Positions 55,441 to 64,000 of a stretch of 64,000 bases of DNA are shown piece after piece (position 1 is the stretch's first letter; each line of letters begins with the position of its first letter). A program made the position numbers and the translations under genes. Source of the stretch: Solibacillus sp. R5-41 (lineage in GTDB: Bacteria; Bacillota; Bacilli; Bacillales_A; Planococcaceae). The notes beneath the pieces were generated by a model. The model did not search any database, was not told where the DNA came from, and saw only the letters and a list, made by a program, of their open reading frames with translations. The DNA lies in contig NZ_CP024123.1 of assembly GCF_002736105.1 (NCBI RefSeq), positions 3,030,001 through 3,094,000 on the forward strand. The letters are read 5' to 3'.

Positions 55441-58410
55441 TTATTGAATTTTAACTGATTTCGCAGCAATTAATTTGCCTGCTTGATCAAATGCTTGGAA
55501 TTCGACGTCATTGTATAAATTGAATGGTTTAAATTCATTTACATAGCGTGTTAATCTAAAAATCGATGCACCTCGACTTTGTAAATCATACGTGACGCTT
55601 CCTCCAGAGGCTGTAAAAATAACCGATACAGCAGACACATTCGTACAATTTTGATTAATACGTGCATTTAAAATCACATTTGTACGTGAAATATTAACAG
55701 AAGCTTCGTTAAACAATGTATCTCCTACTGCGCAGCTATTATCTACCACTTCTTTATTACATAAAATTGAATTTATAATCGCCTGGAATGAACCATGGAT
55801 ATTATAAATAGTTTCAGAATTAAAGTACGCGCCACCTGTATCTGTTGAAAGGGTTTTTAATAGCGTTTCATTAATTGTATTATACTTCCCAATCGCAACT
55901 GTATACACTTTCACATTTTTGTCTTTTGCTAATTGTGTAATCTTGTCAATTTTTGATTTCGACGTTTTACCATCTGTTACGAGTACAAGCGCTTTTGCCG
56001 TCTGCTGATTGTTTGAGAATTTGTTAATCGCAATATCCACCGCATCTGCAATATTTGTTGCATTGCTTTCGTATTGATATTCTAGTAAACTCGGAATTTT
56101 TGTCACATCACTTGCCGTGCCTGATTTCTCATGGTAAGGCTTACGGTTAAAGTGATACACATGATTTGTATCTTGAGCTAGCTGATTAATTACTTGTTTT
56201 ACTTTTTTCGCTGTGTCGTTATTTGGATCGTTTTTGCGAACTGAGCCCGAGTGATCCACAACAAATGCTACCTCTGCTTTGCCTTTACAAATATTTTTCT
56301 CAAACTTAGGATTGGCGAAAATTTCACTTGTTGCCGTTTTATTATCAAGTCCTTGCAATGCTTTCGCATAACGTGGGTCTTTGTCGACGAGTTTCGCTGT
56401 TACAGGTGATTTTCCGTAAACGATATCATCAAAATACACGACCGCAGATCCGGCATAACCTGTCCCTGTATTATAGTCCTTTGTATTCGTATCAAAAGCA
56501 ACAGTTCTTGACGTACCATTAAATGTTACCTCGACTGTTCCCCGGTAATCCGTAATAACGACACCACTTGGCGCGACGACATTCACAATGACCTTCGTAT
56601 AACGGTCCATACCTTCAGGACGTTCCTCTAGCTCTTGTCCCTTTTTCAAAACTTCAATTTTCGACAATGCCCCTTCAAGCTTACCAATCGCTTGCGCAAA
56701 TCCTTTTTGTAAAATATTTTTATCAATTTGACTAAGTTTGTCGTACAGCGCTTTAATCGCAAGGACACTTTCTTCATGCGCTAACGTAATATCATCTGCT
56801 TTTGGTAAAAAGTTGATTAAATAAATGATCGCTGCATGTAATGTCGAATCAAATTGAGACGTATGTTCTTCACTCATAACACCTTGCAAGTCGTATGTTG
56901 CTCGACCTTCTTTATTAAGCGTATACATCACTTTCGCTGAGCCAACTCCGCCCCAGCCATTTGGATTCTTTTCATTGCCATAAATCATATACTCTAAAAT
57001 TTGTTCAAATAACCATACTGAAATAACTTGACCTTCTAATTTTAGTTCTGCATTGCCATACTGAATTTCTTTAGAAGTAATTTCACCTTGTATTGGTTTC
57101 CCTGTTGTCGGATGGTTATATGTTTCGTATTTAGAACCTGTCATCAGTTTTAAATCTTCATCATAATCTGAAACCGTAATGACACCATTCACAGAAAATG
57201 GTACCGTTTTCCCGTCAATAACGCCTTCTGGTAATGCTGGTAATGGCTTCACGCCTGGGTCAACATTCCCACCTGTCCAGTCCGGTTGATCTGGATCAAA
57301 CACTTCATACGAAATACGTAATTCCGCTTCCGGAACATAGCGAACCGATGCCTCAATTACTTGATTTTTATACGTATAATATTTTGGATCATCATTGTTC
57401 ACTAATTCAAATCGAATTTTATCGACATATGATTTCGTCAAAGCTGGTGCGGTCACAAATACATTGAGCTCCGGTCCATCCGTATACACAACTTTTGCTT
57501 TACCACTTGTGCTTGAATCCGTTGCAGAGAAAGATGCACCTGCTTCAGAAGTCACTTTAAATGCTAATGATTCATCATATGGGATTGGATTTCCATAGCT
57601 ATCTTTTAATTGAATCGTAATTAATGTTGAATCGACACCATTTGCAATTAATTTTTCAGAAGCTACATTAATGCTTTCTACTGCTTTATAAACACTTGGA
57701 CGATTTACTTTATCATCCGTATTTTCTCCTGGCTTTGGCTTCAATATAACCGAGCCATCTGCATTTTCGATAAAGTCCGCTGGTAATGTAATTTTATGAT
57801 CGTCCTTACCTGTTGCTTTACTCGTTAACCCTTCTAATGCAATCTTTCCTTGTTGATTCATGCGGTACATAAATACAGCTAAATCGCCGCGGTTAAGATT
57901 GCTCGTAGGTTTGTAATCTTCAAACGTACGTTTACCTGTCGTTCCTGTCGTAATTTCACTCATATATAAATATTGAATCGCTTGCTTTTCTGATAAATCT
58001 AAGCCATTCATCGCAGCAAAAATTCGTGCAAAATGACTTCTCGAAATAGTCGCGTTTTGTTTTGATACAATACCAACTCCATATAATGGAATATTCAATT
58101 CTCCATAATACGAGTAAATCATATCTTTTTCATAGCTTTTAAACTGATAATTCCCATCTAGTTTTGCAATCATTTGCAATACTTCCCACTCTTTTACGGG
58201 CGTATCTGGTTGGAATTTACCACCTGGAAAAAGTTGAAAATAATTATTGTCAACTGCCCATTTTGCAGGCTTGTACTTTGCATTTGTCGTACTAATATCT
58301 TTAATCTGATTCGTCGCTGCATCTACTTCGATTGGGTTCATAGGTAATACGCTTGAAAATACAATCAGACAAGATAAAAATACCGCTATTAGCTTCTTAA
58401 AATTTGTCAC
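55441..58410 (-). CDS. S-layer-homology protein with von Willebrand A domain
   Basis: 989 aa exported protein. Signal peptide (about 1-32), SLH repeats (about 36-200; NNYFQLFPGGKFQPDTPVKE), an invasin/Big-1-like Ig domain (about 245-345; NVASEKLIANGVDSTLITIQ), a large middle region, and a vWA domain (about 710-880) with MIDAS residues DHSGS and VTDGK. Four Cys residues lie after the vWA domain. Such proteins attach to secondary wall polysaccharide and often mediate adhesion. It lies 15 nt below the second SLH gene. Confidence 0.85.
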   Translation of the reverse strand: MTNFKKLIAVFLSCLIVFSSVLPMNPIEVDAATNQIKDISTTNAKYKPAKWAVDNNYFQLFPGGKFQPDTPVKEWEVLQMIAKLDGNYQFKSYEKDMIYSYYGELNIPLYGVGIVSKQNATISRSHFARIFAAMNGLDLSEKQAIQYLYMSEITTGTTGKRTFEDYKPTSNLNRGDLAVFMYRMNQQGKIALEGLTSKATGKDDHKITLPADFIENADGSVILKPKPGENTDDKVNRPSVYKAVESINVASEKLIANGVDSTLITIQLKDSYGNPIPYDESLAFKVTSEAGASFSATDSSTSGKAKVVYTDGPELNVFVTAPALTKSYVDKIRFELVNNDDPKYYTYKNQVIEASVRYVPEAELRISYEVFDPDQPDWTGGNVDPGVKPLPALPEGVIDGKTVPFSVNGVITVSDYDEDLKLMTGSKYETYNHPTTGKPIQGEITSKEIQYGNAELKLEGQVISVWLFEQILEYMIYGNEKNPNGWGGVGSAKVMYTLNKEGRATYDLQGVMSEEHTSQFDSTLHAAIIYLINFLPKADDITLAHEESVLAIKALYDKLSQIDKNILQKGFAQAIGKLEGALSKIEVLKKGQELEERPEGMDRYTKVIVNVVAPSGVVITDYRGTVEVTFNGTSRTVAFDTNTKDYNTGTGYAGSAVVYFDDIVYGKSPVTAKLVDKDPRYAKALQGLDNKTATSEIFANPKFEKNICKGKAEVAFVVDHSGSVRKNDPNNDTAKKVKQVINQLAQDTNHVYHFNRKPYHEKSGTASDVTKIPSLLEYQYESNATNIADAVDIAINKFSNNQQTAKALVLVTDGKTSKSKIDKITQLAKDKNVKVYTVAIGKYNTINETLLKTLSTDTGGAYFNSETIYNIHGSFQAIINSILCNKEVVDNSCAVGDTLFNEASVNISRTNVILNARINQNCTNVSAVSVIFTASGGSVTYDLQSRGASIFRLTRYVNEFKPFNLYNDVEFQAFDQAGKLIAAKSVKIQ

Positions 58411-58424
58411 AAGAACTCACTCCC

Positions 58425-59873
58425 TTATTCAAAGAACAAAATATCATCGCGATAATTTTGCTTTAAGTCATTCTCTAAATATTTTAAATAACGTTCAATA
58501 ATTGATGAAGCTTCGGCACGTGTCAAAATGCCTTTCGGGTTGAATTTACCCCCACTGCCTTTCATCAATCCCAGCTCTGATGCTACATAAACAGAATCTC
58601 GTGCATAATCTGATATTTTGTTATCATCCACATATGACGTTGTATAGCCTGGATCTGGCGCTTTGCCTTCAAGCCCTAATGCACGCACTAAAATAGTTGC
58701 TGCTTGTTGTCGTGATAAATAGCCATCCGGTTCAAAATTTGTAGCCGTCATCCCCTGAATAACCCCTTTATTAACAGAAGCGACTAAATAGTTATAATCT
58801 TTTGTTGTGCGTTTCACATCTCTAAAAATGCTTGTAGGTGGTGTTTTTTTCTTTTTCGAAGTATCCTCTAATACACGTAAATCAACTGCTTTACCGATTG
58901 CAATCGCAAAATCATAGCGTAACATCGGTGTATTTGGTGAGAAGAAATTGGATTGGTCATCTAAAATTCCTAAAGAATATAGTTTTTCAATACTTCCACG
59001 TGCCCAGTGCGATGAAAGATCACGGAATTTTGGAATTTTTAACATTTCAACTTTTGGCATATAGTCGTTATCTAATGCGATTTTACCCTTCGTTTTAGGC
59101 AGTTCATAAACATATTCTGAAAGTGTATCAGCCGAACTAATTGCTTTGTAAGTGCCATTAAAGCTTGCTAAAGACGACATACTTTCATCATACTCTAACT
59201 CGCGTGATTTCGTTGTAGATACCCGATTTTCTACTGTACCAATTGAGCCATCTGCATAAATCATTTCAAACTCTGTAATTTGAGTTTCTGTAGCTCCCCA
59301 GAAGTTTTCATACCCTACATGACGACTATCAGCATTTACGGTAATTTCTTGTACCTTTTCATTGCGCCCACTACCGCTACTATATGTGTAAGTTTTTCTC
59401 GCAATGGCATTACCTGTATAGTAATCCGATGCTGGTCGCTTATCCGTCACAGCGCTTTTAGATAATTGATAATCCACTAACGTATATTTATCCTTGCCAA
59501 TCGTTATTGTTTCGGTAAATTTCGTTACTTCTCCATCCGCTGTACTTTGACCGATTTGATCATAATTTGTCACATCATATGTATATACAAAATTACGTGC
59601 TAGTTTTTCGCTATTTGGTCCAGTTAATGTAAATTTATACGTTTCCGTTAGCTTGCCTTTATTTTCTTTGACTGTTACTGTCACATTTTTACTTGTACCT
59701 GTAAATTTAATCGGCTTCCCTGTAATGAACACATATTCTTCATATATATACTCATTTTTTATGCCACCATTTAAGTCAATGGATTGAGCTGAAGTTCGTG
59801 CTGGTAAACTAACTATCATACTTAGGAAAACGGTAAATGCTATAAAGAAAAGAACATTTTTTTTCATTCCCAC
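58425..59873 (-). CDS. SLH-domain surface protein
   Basis: About 482 aa. Signal peptide MKKNVLFFIAFTVFLSMI..., a beta-rich N-terminal domain, and three C-terminal SLH repeats (LSSHWARGSIEKLYSLGILD; VNKGVIQGMTATNFEPDGYL; VASELGLMKGSGGKFNPKGI). GTG 59873, spaced from GAGGG, is the likely start; ATG 59867 is close. Same orientation as the two flanking exported genes. Confidence 0.85.
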   Translation of the reverse strand: MGMKKNVLFFIAFTVFLSMIVSLPARTSAQSIDLNGGIKNEYIYEEYVFITGKPIKFTGTSKNVTVTVKENKGKLTETYKFTLTGPNSEKLARNFVYTYDVTNYDQIGQSTADGEVTKFTETITIGKDKYTLVDYQLSKSAVTDKRPASDYYTGNAIARKTYTYSSGSGRNEKVQEITVNADSRHVGYENFWGATETQITEFEMIYADGSIGTVENRVSTTKSRELEYDESMSSLASFNGTYKAISSADTLSEYVYELPKTKGKIALDNDYMPKVEMLKIPKFRDLSSHWARGSIEKLYSLGILDDQSNFFSPNTPMLRYDFAIAIGKAVDLRVLEDTSKKKKTPPTSIFRDVKRTTKDYNYLVASVNKGVIQGMTATNFEPDGYLSRQQAATILVRALGLEGKAPDPGYTTSYVDDNKISDYARDSVYVASELGLMKGSGGKFNPKGILTRAEASSIIERYLKYLENDLKQNYRDDILFFE

Positions 59874-59935
59874 AACAATTATCCCTCTTTTCGTTTTTAA
59901 TTTGTGCAATGAAAGCACCTTTGTAAAGATGAGAC

Positions 59936-59963
59936 GGCATGTAGGCGTAAAATCCTACATGCC
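59936..59963 (-). other. Hairpin between two exported-protein genes
   Basis: Perfect GGCATGTAGG/CCTACATGCC stem just after the upstream gene's stop, without a T run. It could be a processing or attenuation site. Confidence 0.5.
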
Positions 59964-59969
59964 CTCCAT

Positions 59970-61613
59970 TTATTCGTTTACCATTACTACATGTGTTACG
60001 AGATTTTCGTCCATTAATAATACGACGCGATCAGAAGGTTTTAATTCGCTTGCTTTAATCGCTTTTCCGTTTTTAATAATGACTACCTTATTCAAGTCTA
60101 CTTTCGTTTCTCCGAAGTATGACCATTCCCCGCCATTTACCCACTGGCTAACATCTTTAACCGAAATGGAGTTTGTCCCGATGCTATTCACGCGACCCGT
60201 TGCTGTAATGACAGAACGTGCTCCATTTTTGATAAAGTGAATCGCTTGAATATGGCCGTCCTTCACATAGAAGTATCCGTACTGCCCTTCATATAAGAAC
60301 AATTCAGTTTCTGGAATAATTTTGTATTTCGTATCGCCATCTAACTCCGTAACCGCTGTTGAATTACTAAATGAGAAGATCGATTCAGAATTGAATTTCG
60401 TCCAGAAGTTATTTTTAAAGTACTCCATGCCCGAAAGTTCGACTTTATAAGCATCTAAATCAGCTACGTCTAAACGACCAAAATAGAGCTGATGCGACGA
60501 TAAGTTTGGTGATGTGAAGCTGTCGTTCGTAACATTCACCACATGGGCATATTTATCACTCGTCGTGCCATCCGTAATGACATAGGCTGTCCCATTCGCA
60601 GCAAGCGTATCAGGTTCTACTAAGCGACCGTTACGAACTAAAATAGAACCATCATGGTAAAATAATCTACCCACTTTAGATAACGCAAAGTAACCATATT
60701 TCGAATTCACTTCAGATAATGATTGGTAATACGAGCGTTCATTTTTAGCTAATACTACAATTTTTTCAACGACCTCTTTACTAAATTGCTTTGTCGTTAC
60801 AAAATACAAGTCGCTATTTTTATAGTTTTTCAATTGATTTTCCGAGATTTTTTCATTGCCCGCATAAATCGTTGTGTTACTTGTAAATTCAAATGTATTT
60901 TTATCCATCTTTTCATTTTCACCGAATAACCAGTTCGTAAATGGATGCGCATTATGTACGGTAAACGTATTTTTACTTGTGTTTACTGTATTTAATTTGG
61001 CCTTGTATAAATTTTCTACCATAACACCAGTAGTGATAATATTAATTTCCGATACCGCTGAAGTATCTGCTGAAGCAAATTTTAGCTTCACACGATCCCC
61101 TTCATATAGTGCACTTAAATCAACCGTTGACTTGCCTTTTATTATCGTCGTGCTATTTTTCACGTAATACGATTTCGTTCCAGCATTATCTAATTTCACT
61201 GTAATAAATAAGCCATTCGGGTCAATCTTTGTGACAACACCCGCACTTTGCTTACTATTTGGAACAATAGCACCATCTTCTATATTTGTTGTACCACGCA
61301 TTTCCGTTACTTTTCTTAAATTTACTTTTACCGTAACATCCATACCTGCCTTAAAACCATCAATCGTAGTTAAGGTATTATTTATGTACAGCCTTGCCGT
61401 TTTATCGATATTAAAAGTTGCTGTTTTTCCAGCACTATTTTCTAAAGTGACCTTGCTTAACGTACGATTAACCGTACCATCCTTATTTTCTGTTTCATCA
61501 TATTTCACGTTGACAAATTTATATGTCGTAGCTGCTTCAGTCTGTTGCCCAAATGGCAGTGCTGCTAAAGCAAAAATAATCGCCAATAAAATTGTTGCCA
61601 TTTTTTTCAGCAA
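59970..61613 (-). CDS. Exported beta-rich protein of unknown function
   Basis: 547 aa. The TTG at 61613 (AAGGAGG site) gives a signal peptide starting MLKKMATILLAIIFALAALP, cleaved near EAA. The mature protein has several repeated OB/SH3-like beta units, each with motifs of the type IDGFKAGMDVTVKVN, SALYEGDRVKLKF and ELKPSDRVVLLMD. Likely cell-wall or S-layer associated; no enzymatic motif seen. First gene of the three-gene surface cluster. Confidence 0.75.
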   Translation of the reverse strand: MLKKMATILLAIIFALAALPFGQQTEAATTYKFVNVKYDETENKDGTVNRTLSKVTLENSAGKTATFNIDKTARLYINNTLTTIDGFKAGMDVTVKVNLRKVTEMRGTTNIEDGAIVPNSKQSAGVVTKIDPNGLFITVKLDNAGTKSYYVKNSTTIIKGKSTVDLSALYEGDRVKLKFASADTSAVSEINIITTGVMVENLYKAKLNTVNTSKNTFTVHNAHPFTNWLFGENEKMDKNTFEFTSNTTIYAGNEKISENQLKNYKNSDLYFVTTKQFSKEVVEKIVVLAKNERSYYQSLSEVNSKYGYFALSKVGRLFYHDGSILVRNGRLVEPDTLAANGTAYVITDGTTSDKYAHVVNVTNDSFTSPNLSSHQLYFGRLDVADLDAYKVELSGMEYFKNNFWTKFNSESIFSFSNSTAVTELDGDTKYKIIPETELFLYEGQYGYFYVKDGHIQAIHFIKNGARSVITATGRVNSIGTNSISVKDVSQWVNGGEWSYFGETKVDLNKVVIIKNGKAIKASELKPSDRVVLLMDENLVTHVVMVNE

Positions 61614-61648
61614 TTGTTCCGCCTCCTTTTTCTTACTTTCTCCTAGCA

Positions 61649-61657
61649 ATTATATCA
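61649..61657 (-). promoter_or_regulatory. Extended -10 promoter of the surface-protein cluster
   Basis: TGATATAAT on the minus strand, 36 nt upstream of the first start codon. No good -35 hexamer, as is common for extended -10 promoters. Confidence 0.5.
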
Positions 61658-61865
61658 AAATATAAGACAAAAATGTTTATATGTAATGATTTGGATAATT
61701 ACCGTAATTAAATTGAACTCTATTACGGTATGGACACTTTTCTCATACACGTCCTTAACCTGCATTACAAAAATTCCATATTTTATGTAAGTACACCTAT
61801 TATTTCGCGAGCTTCACCACGGATGAAAGTTTCCTTTGATCGCTATATTTCACCAAAGTTAGATT

Positions 61866-61901
61866 AAAGTGGCACATAAAAAATCTTGTGCCGCTTTTTT
61901 T
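61866..61901 (-). terminator. Terminator after the YjfB-like gene
   Basis: Stem AAAGCGGCACA/TGTGCCACTTT (one wobble) overlapping the last bases of the gene region. Confidence 0.75.
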
Positions 61902-62073
61902 AAACCGAAACATCAATCGAGTGACCCGATGTTGGGTGTGGTGCATCTAGAAGTTCAATAACTTGTTCTGTACTTTGCTGTTGAAATTCCATCGCTTGTT
62001 TTGTGACAGCCAATGAAACATTTTGCATTAATTGTGCTTGCTTCATTGACATTGCTAAAGCGGCAATATCCAT
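61900..62073 (-). CDS. YjfB-family small protein
   Basis: 57 aa from the ATG at 62073 behind GGAGGTG. MDIAALAMSMKQAQLMQNVS is the YjfB/putative motility-protein signature: an Ala/Gln/Met-rich helix with a polar tail. Cytoplasmic; role unknown. A terminator overlaps its end. Confidence 0.75.
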   Translation of the reverse strand: MDIAALAMSMKQAQLMQNVSLAVTKQAMEFQQQSTEQVIELLDAPHPTSGHSIDVSV

Positions 62074-62187
62074 ATGTAGCACCTCCTAAAAGGTTTATCG
62101 GCAAATGACGCGCGACATCAAGGAATTCATTAAAATTCGTGAAATAAAATTGTGGTCGATACTCAATGATGCGCTTGACTATATAGA

Positions 62188-62314
62188 AATGCATGTTGAT
62201 TGGGAGGGAAGGCGACTCCTGCGGGAACAGCACGATGCCTGAGACTACAGGCTCAGGACGTGTCCGCGGAAAGCGACCGTACAGAAATGGAAATCCCCCC
62301 GGTTATGATGAGGA
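62188..62314 (+). repeat. Family 3 Bacillaceae-type long palindromic repeat, copy 2
   Basis: GTTGATTGGGAGGGAAGGCG, ACTCCTGCGGGAACAGCACG, central CCTGAGCCTGTAGTCTCAGG-type hairpin, then CGTGTCCGCGGAAAGCG and GGAAATCCCCC. Arms match copy 1 at 22121-22268 in inverse orientation. Confidence 0.85.
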
Positions 62315-62392
62315 ACCGATTTCTATGGTAACAATACAATCTTTGCACATAATCGATGCTTATCTGTAACGACAAGATCATGTTGAAAGCGC

Positions 62393-62433
62393 AAAAAATC
62401 ATCCTCCTGGTTAGACCAAAAGGATGATTTTTT
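62393..62433 (-). terminator. Terminator after engB
   Basis: Stem AAAAAATCATCCT/AGGATGATTTTTT on the minus strand. Confidence 0.88.
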
Positions 62434-62458
62434 AATTGATGGATGTTGTTGTTTTTCC

Positions 62459-63040
62459 TTACATACGTGCTTCAATTTCAGCCCATGCTTCGTCGAAACC
62501 AAGGCCTTTTTCTGAAGAGAACACGAATAAAGGATCTTGTTTATCCATTTGTAATGTTTCACGTACGATTTTTTTATGCTTATCCCATTTACCTTTTGGA
62601 ATTTTATCCGCTTTTGTTGATACAACGATAACAGGAATATTATAGTGCTTTAAAAAATCATACATCATGCAGTCATCATTAGTTGGTGGATGACGTAAAT
62701 CAACAATTAAAACGACTGCTTTTAGTTGCTCGCGTCCCATGAAGTATTGTTCAATCATTTTACCCCATGCTGCGCGCTCTGATTTTGAAACTTTTGCATA
62801 ACCGTACCCTGGTACATCAACAAAGAAAAACTGATCTTCAATTTTATAGAAGTTTAATTGCTGTGTTTTTCCTGGCTTTGACGAAATTCGCGCCATCGCT
62901 TTACGACCAATCATACGGTTAATGAAAGATGATTTCCCAACATTTGAGCGCCCTGCTAAGGCAAACTCTGGGTAACCGTCTTCTGGAAATTGTTCTGGTC
63001 GGACAAAACTACCGATCATTTCAACGTTATGGACTTTCAT
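62459..63040 (-). CDS. engB: Ribosome-assembly GTPase EngB (YsxC)
   Basis: 193 aa. G1 [17 protein letters not shown]3 [16 protein letters not shown] and G4 [12 protein letters not shown]. Essential GTPase in 50S assembly. Two nt downstream of lon, the usual lon-engB pair. Confidence 0.97.
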   Translation of the reverse strand: MKVHNVEMIGSFVRPEQFPEDGYPEFALAGRSNVGKSSFINRMIGRKAMARISSKPGKTQQLNFYKIEDQFFFVDVPGYGYAKVSKSERAAWGKMIEQYFMGREQLKAVVLIVDLRHPPTNDDCMMYDFLKHYNIPVIVVSTKADKIPKGKWDKHKKIVRETLQMDKQDPLFVFSSEKGLGFDEAWAEIEARM

Positions 63041-63042
63041 TA

Positions 63043-64000
63043 CTACTTAAAACCTCCGTCTAGTGCAATAGCCAGAACTTCTTCTGCCTGTGACACTAGT
63101 TTAAATATGAGCTGCTCACGAACTGTTTCTGGAATATCATCAATATCACGTTCATTATCTTTTGGAATAATGATTGTCGTTAATCCTGCTCGGTGTGCGC
63201 TTAATGATTTCTCTTTTAAGCCCCCGATTGGTAATACACGACCACGAAGCGTAATTTCGCCTGTCATGCCGACTTCACGTTTAATCGCTTTTCCAGTAAT
63301 TGCTGACACAATCGCAGTGGCCATCGTAATACCTGCCGATGGACCGTCTTTTGGTACAGCGCCTTCTGGAACATGGACGTGAATATCATGTTGATCGAAA
63401 TAATCCGCATCCAAATCAAGCTGATGCGTCAATGTTCGTACATAAGATAATGCAATATGTGCTGATTCCTTCATCACATCGCCAAGCTTCCCTGTTAATT
63501 GAAGTTTCCCTTTTCCTGGTGTTAATGAAACTTCAATTTGTAGTGTATCACCACCGACCGTTGTATACGCTAAACCAGTCGCAACACCTACTTGATTTTC
63601 TATTTCTGCTTGTCCGTATCGGTAGCGGTGTTTCCCTAGCATATCAACTAATACTTTCGAATTCACCGTTACTTTTTTCTTTTCACCTGAAACTATGATT
63701 TTTGCTGCTTTACGACAAACGGTTGCCACTTGTCGTTCTAAACCACGCACACCCGCTTCACGTGTATAGTAACGAATTAAATCTAAAATGGCTTCATCTT
63801 TAATTAAAAGCTGTGCCTTTTTTAACCCGTGTTCTTTCATTTGCTTAGGAACGAGGTGATTTTTTGTAATTTCATTTTTCTCAAATTCCGTATAACCTGC
63901 AATCGTTATAACTTCCATACGATCTAATAAAGGCCCTGGAATTGTACTTAAATCATTGGCAGTTGCGACAAATAATACATCCTGCAGATTGTAAGGTTCT
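63043..64000 (-). CDS. lon: ATP-dependent protease Lon (partial; N-terminus outside window)
   Basis: 319 C-terminal residues of Lon. Sensor region [21 protein letters not shown], helical subdomain [19 protein letters not shown], then the protease domain with catalytic Ser in [19 protein letters not shown] and the Lys region [18 protein letters not shown]. The frame is open to the right edge; the AAA+ Walker motifs lie beyond it. Confidence 0.96.
   Translation of the reverse strand, partial: EPYNLQDVLFVATANDLSTIPGPLLDRMEVITIAGYTEFEKNEITKNHLVPKQMKEHGLKKAQLLIKDEAILDLIRYYTREAGVRGLERQVATVCRKAAKIIVSGEKKKVTVNSKVLVDMLGKHRYRYGQAEIENQVGVATGLAYTTVGGDTLQIEVSLTPGKGKLQLTGKLGDVMKESAHIALSYVRTLTHQLDLDADYFDQHDIHVHVPEGAVPKDGPSAGITMATAIVSAITGKAIKREVGMTGEITLRGRVLPIGGLKEKSLSAHRAGLTTIIIPKDNERDIDDIPETVREQLIFKLVSQAEEVLAIALDGGFK

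Overview
The window is chromosomal DNA of a low-GC, endospore-forming Gram-positive bacterium. Gene order follows the Bacillus subtilis blocks rel-apt-recJ-secDF-comN-spoVB, yajC-tgt-queA-ruvB-ruvA, pheA-pheB-obg-spo0B-rpmA-prp-rplU-spoIVFB/FA, minDC-mreDCB-radC-maf, folC-valS, hemLBDCXA and engB-lon. SLH-anchored surface proteins, a LysM-less SpoVID-like protein and overall style point to Planococcaceae (Solibacillus/Lysinibacillus type). The genus is inference. Most genes lie on the minus strand.

Layout. 1-9 kb: Rel (cut by the window edge), Apt, and RecJ whose catalytic GDYDADG codons are split by a 1,033-nt ORF-less group II intron; then LapA, SecDF, ComN. 9-16 kb: SpoVB, DUF421, YajC, Tgt, QueA, RuvBA. 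16-18.5 kb: SafA with a Met/His/Cys-rich tail, an overlapping coat-kinase-like gene, NiaR. 18.5-21.2 kb: an insertion relative to B. subtilis carrying an ECF sigma factor, a PadR-like regulator, an FtsW/RodA protein with a HAAS-like N-terminal domain, and a DCC-family protein. 21-34.5 kb: aromatic amino acid, ribosomal, sporulation and cell-shape/division genes. 34.6-38.55 kb: a decayed integrative element flanked by a 14-bp direct repeat, with FtsK-like and integrase pseudogenes and a secreted alkaline phosphatase. 38.6-48.5 kb: tandem folC genes, valS with a T-box leader, chrA, small membrane proteins, SpoVID-like protein. 48.8-55.2 kb: hemAXCDBL. 55.4-61.6 kb: three exported, S-layer-type genes. 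61.9-64 kb: YjfB-like protein, EngB, Lon (cut by the window edge).

The most unusual material is non-coding. Three interspersed repeat families are visible. Family 1 is about 180 nt, forms four predicted hairpins with differing but still palindromic stems, and has three full-length copies plus fragments; one copy sits inside the recJ intron. Family 2 (about 150-180 nt) has two copies. Family 3 is a long palindromic Bacillaceae-type repeat with two copies whose central hairpins differ in sequence. No rRNA, tRNA or CRISPR array was seen.
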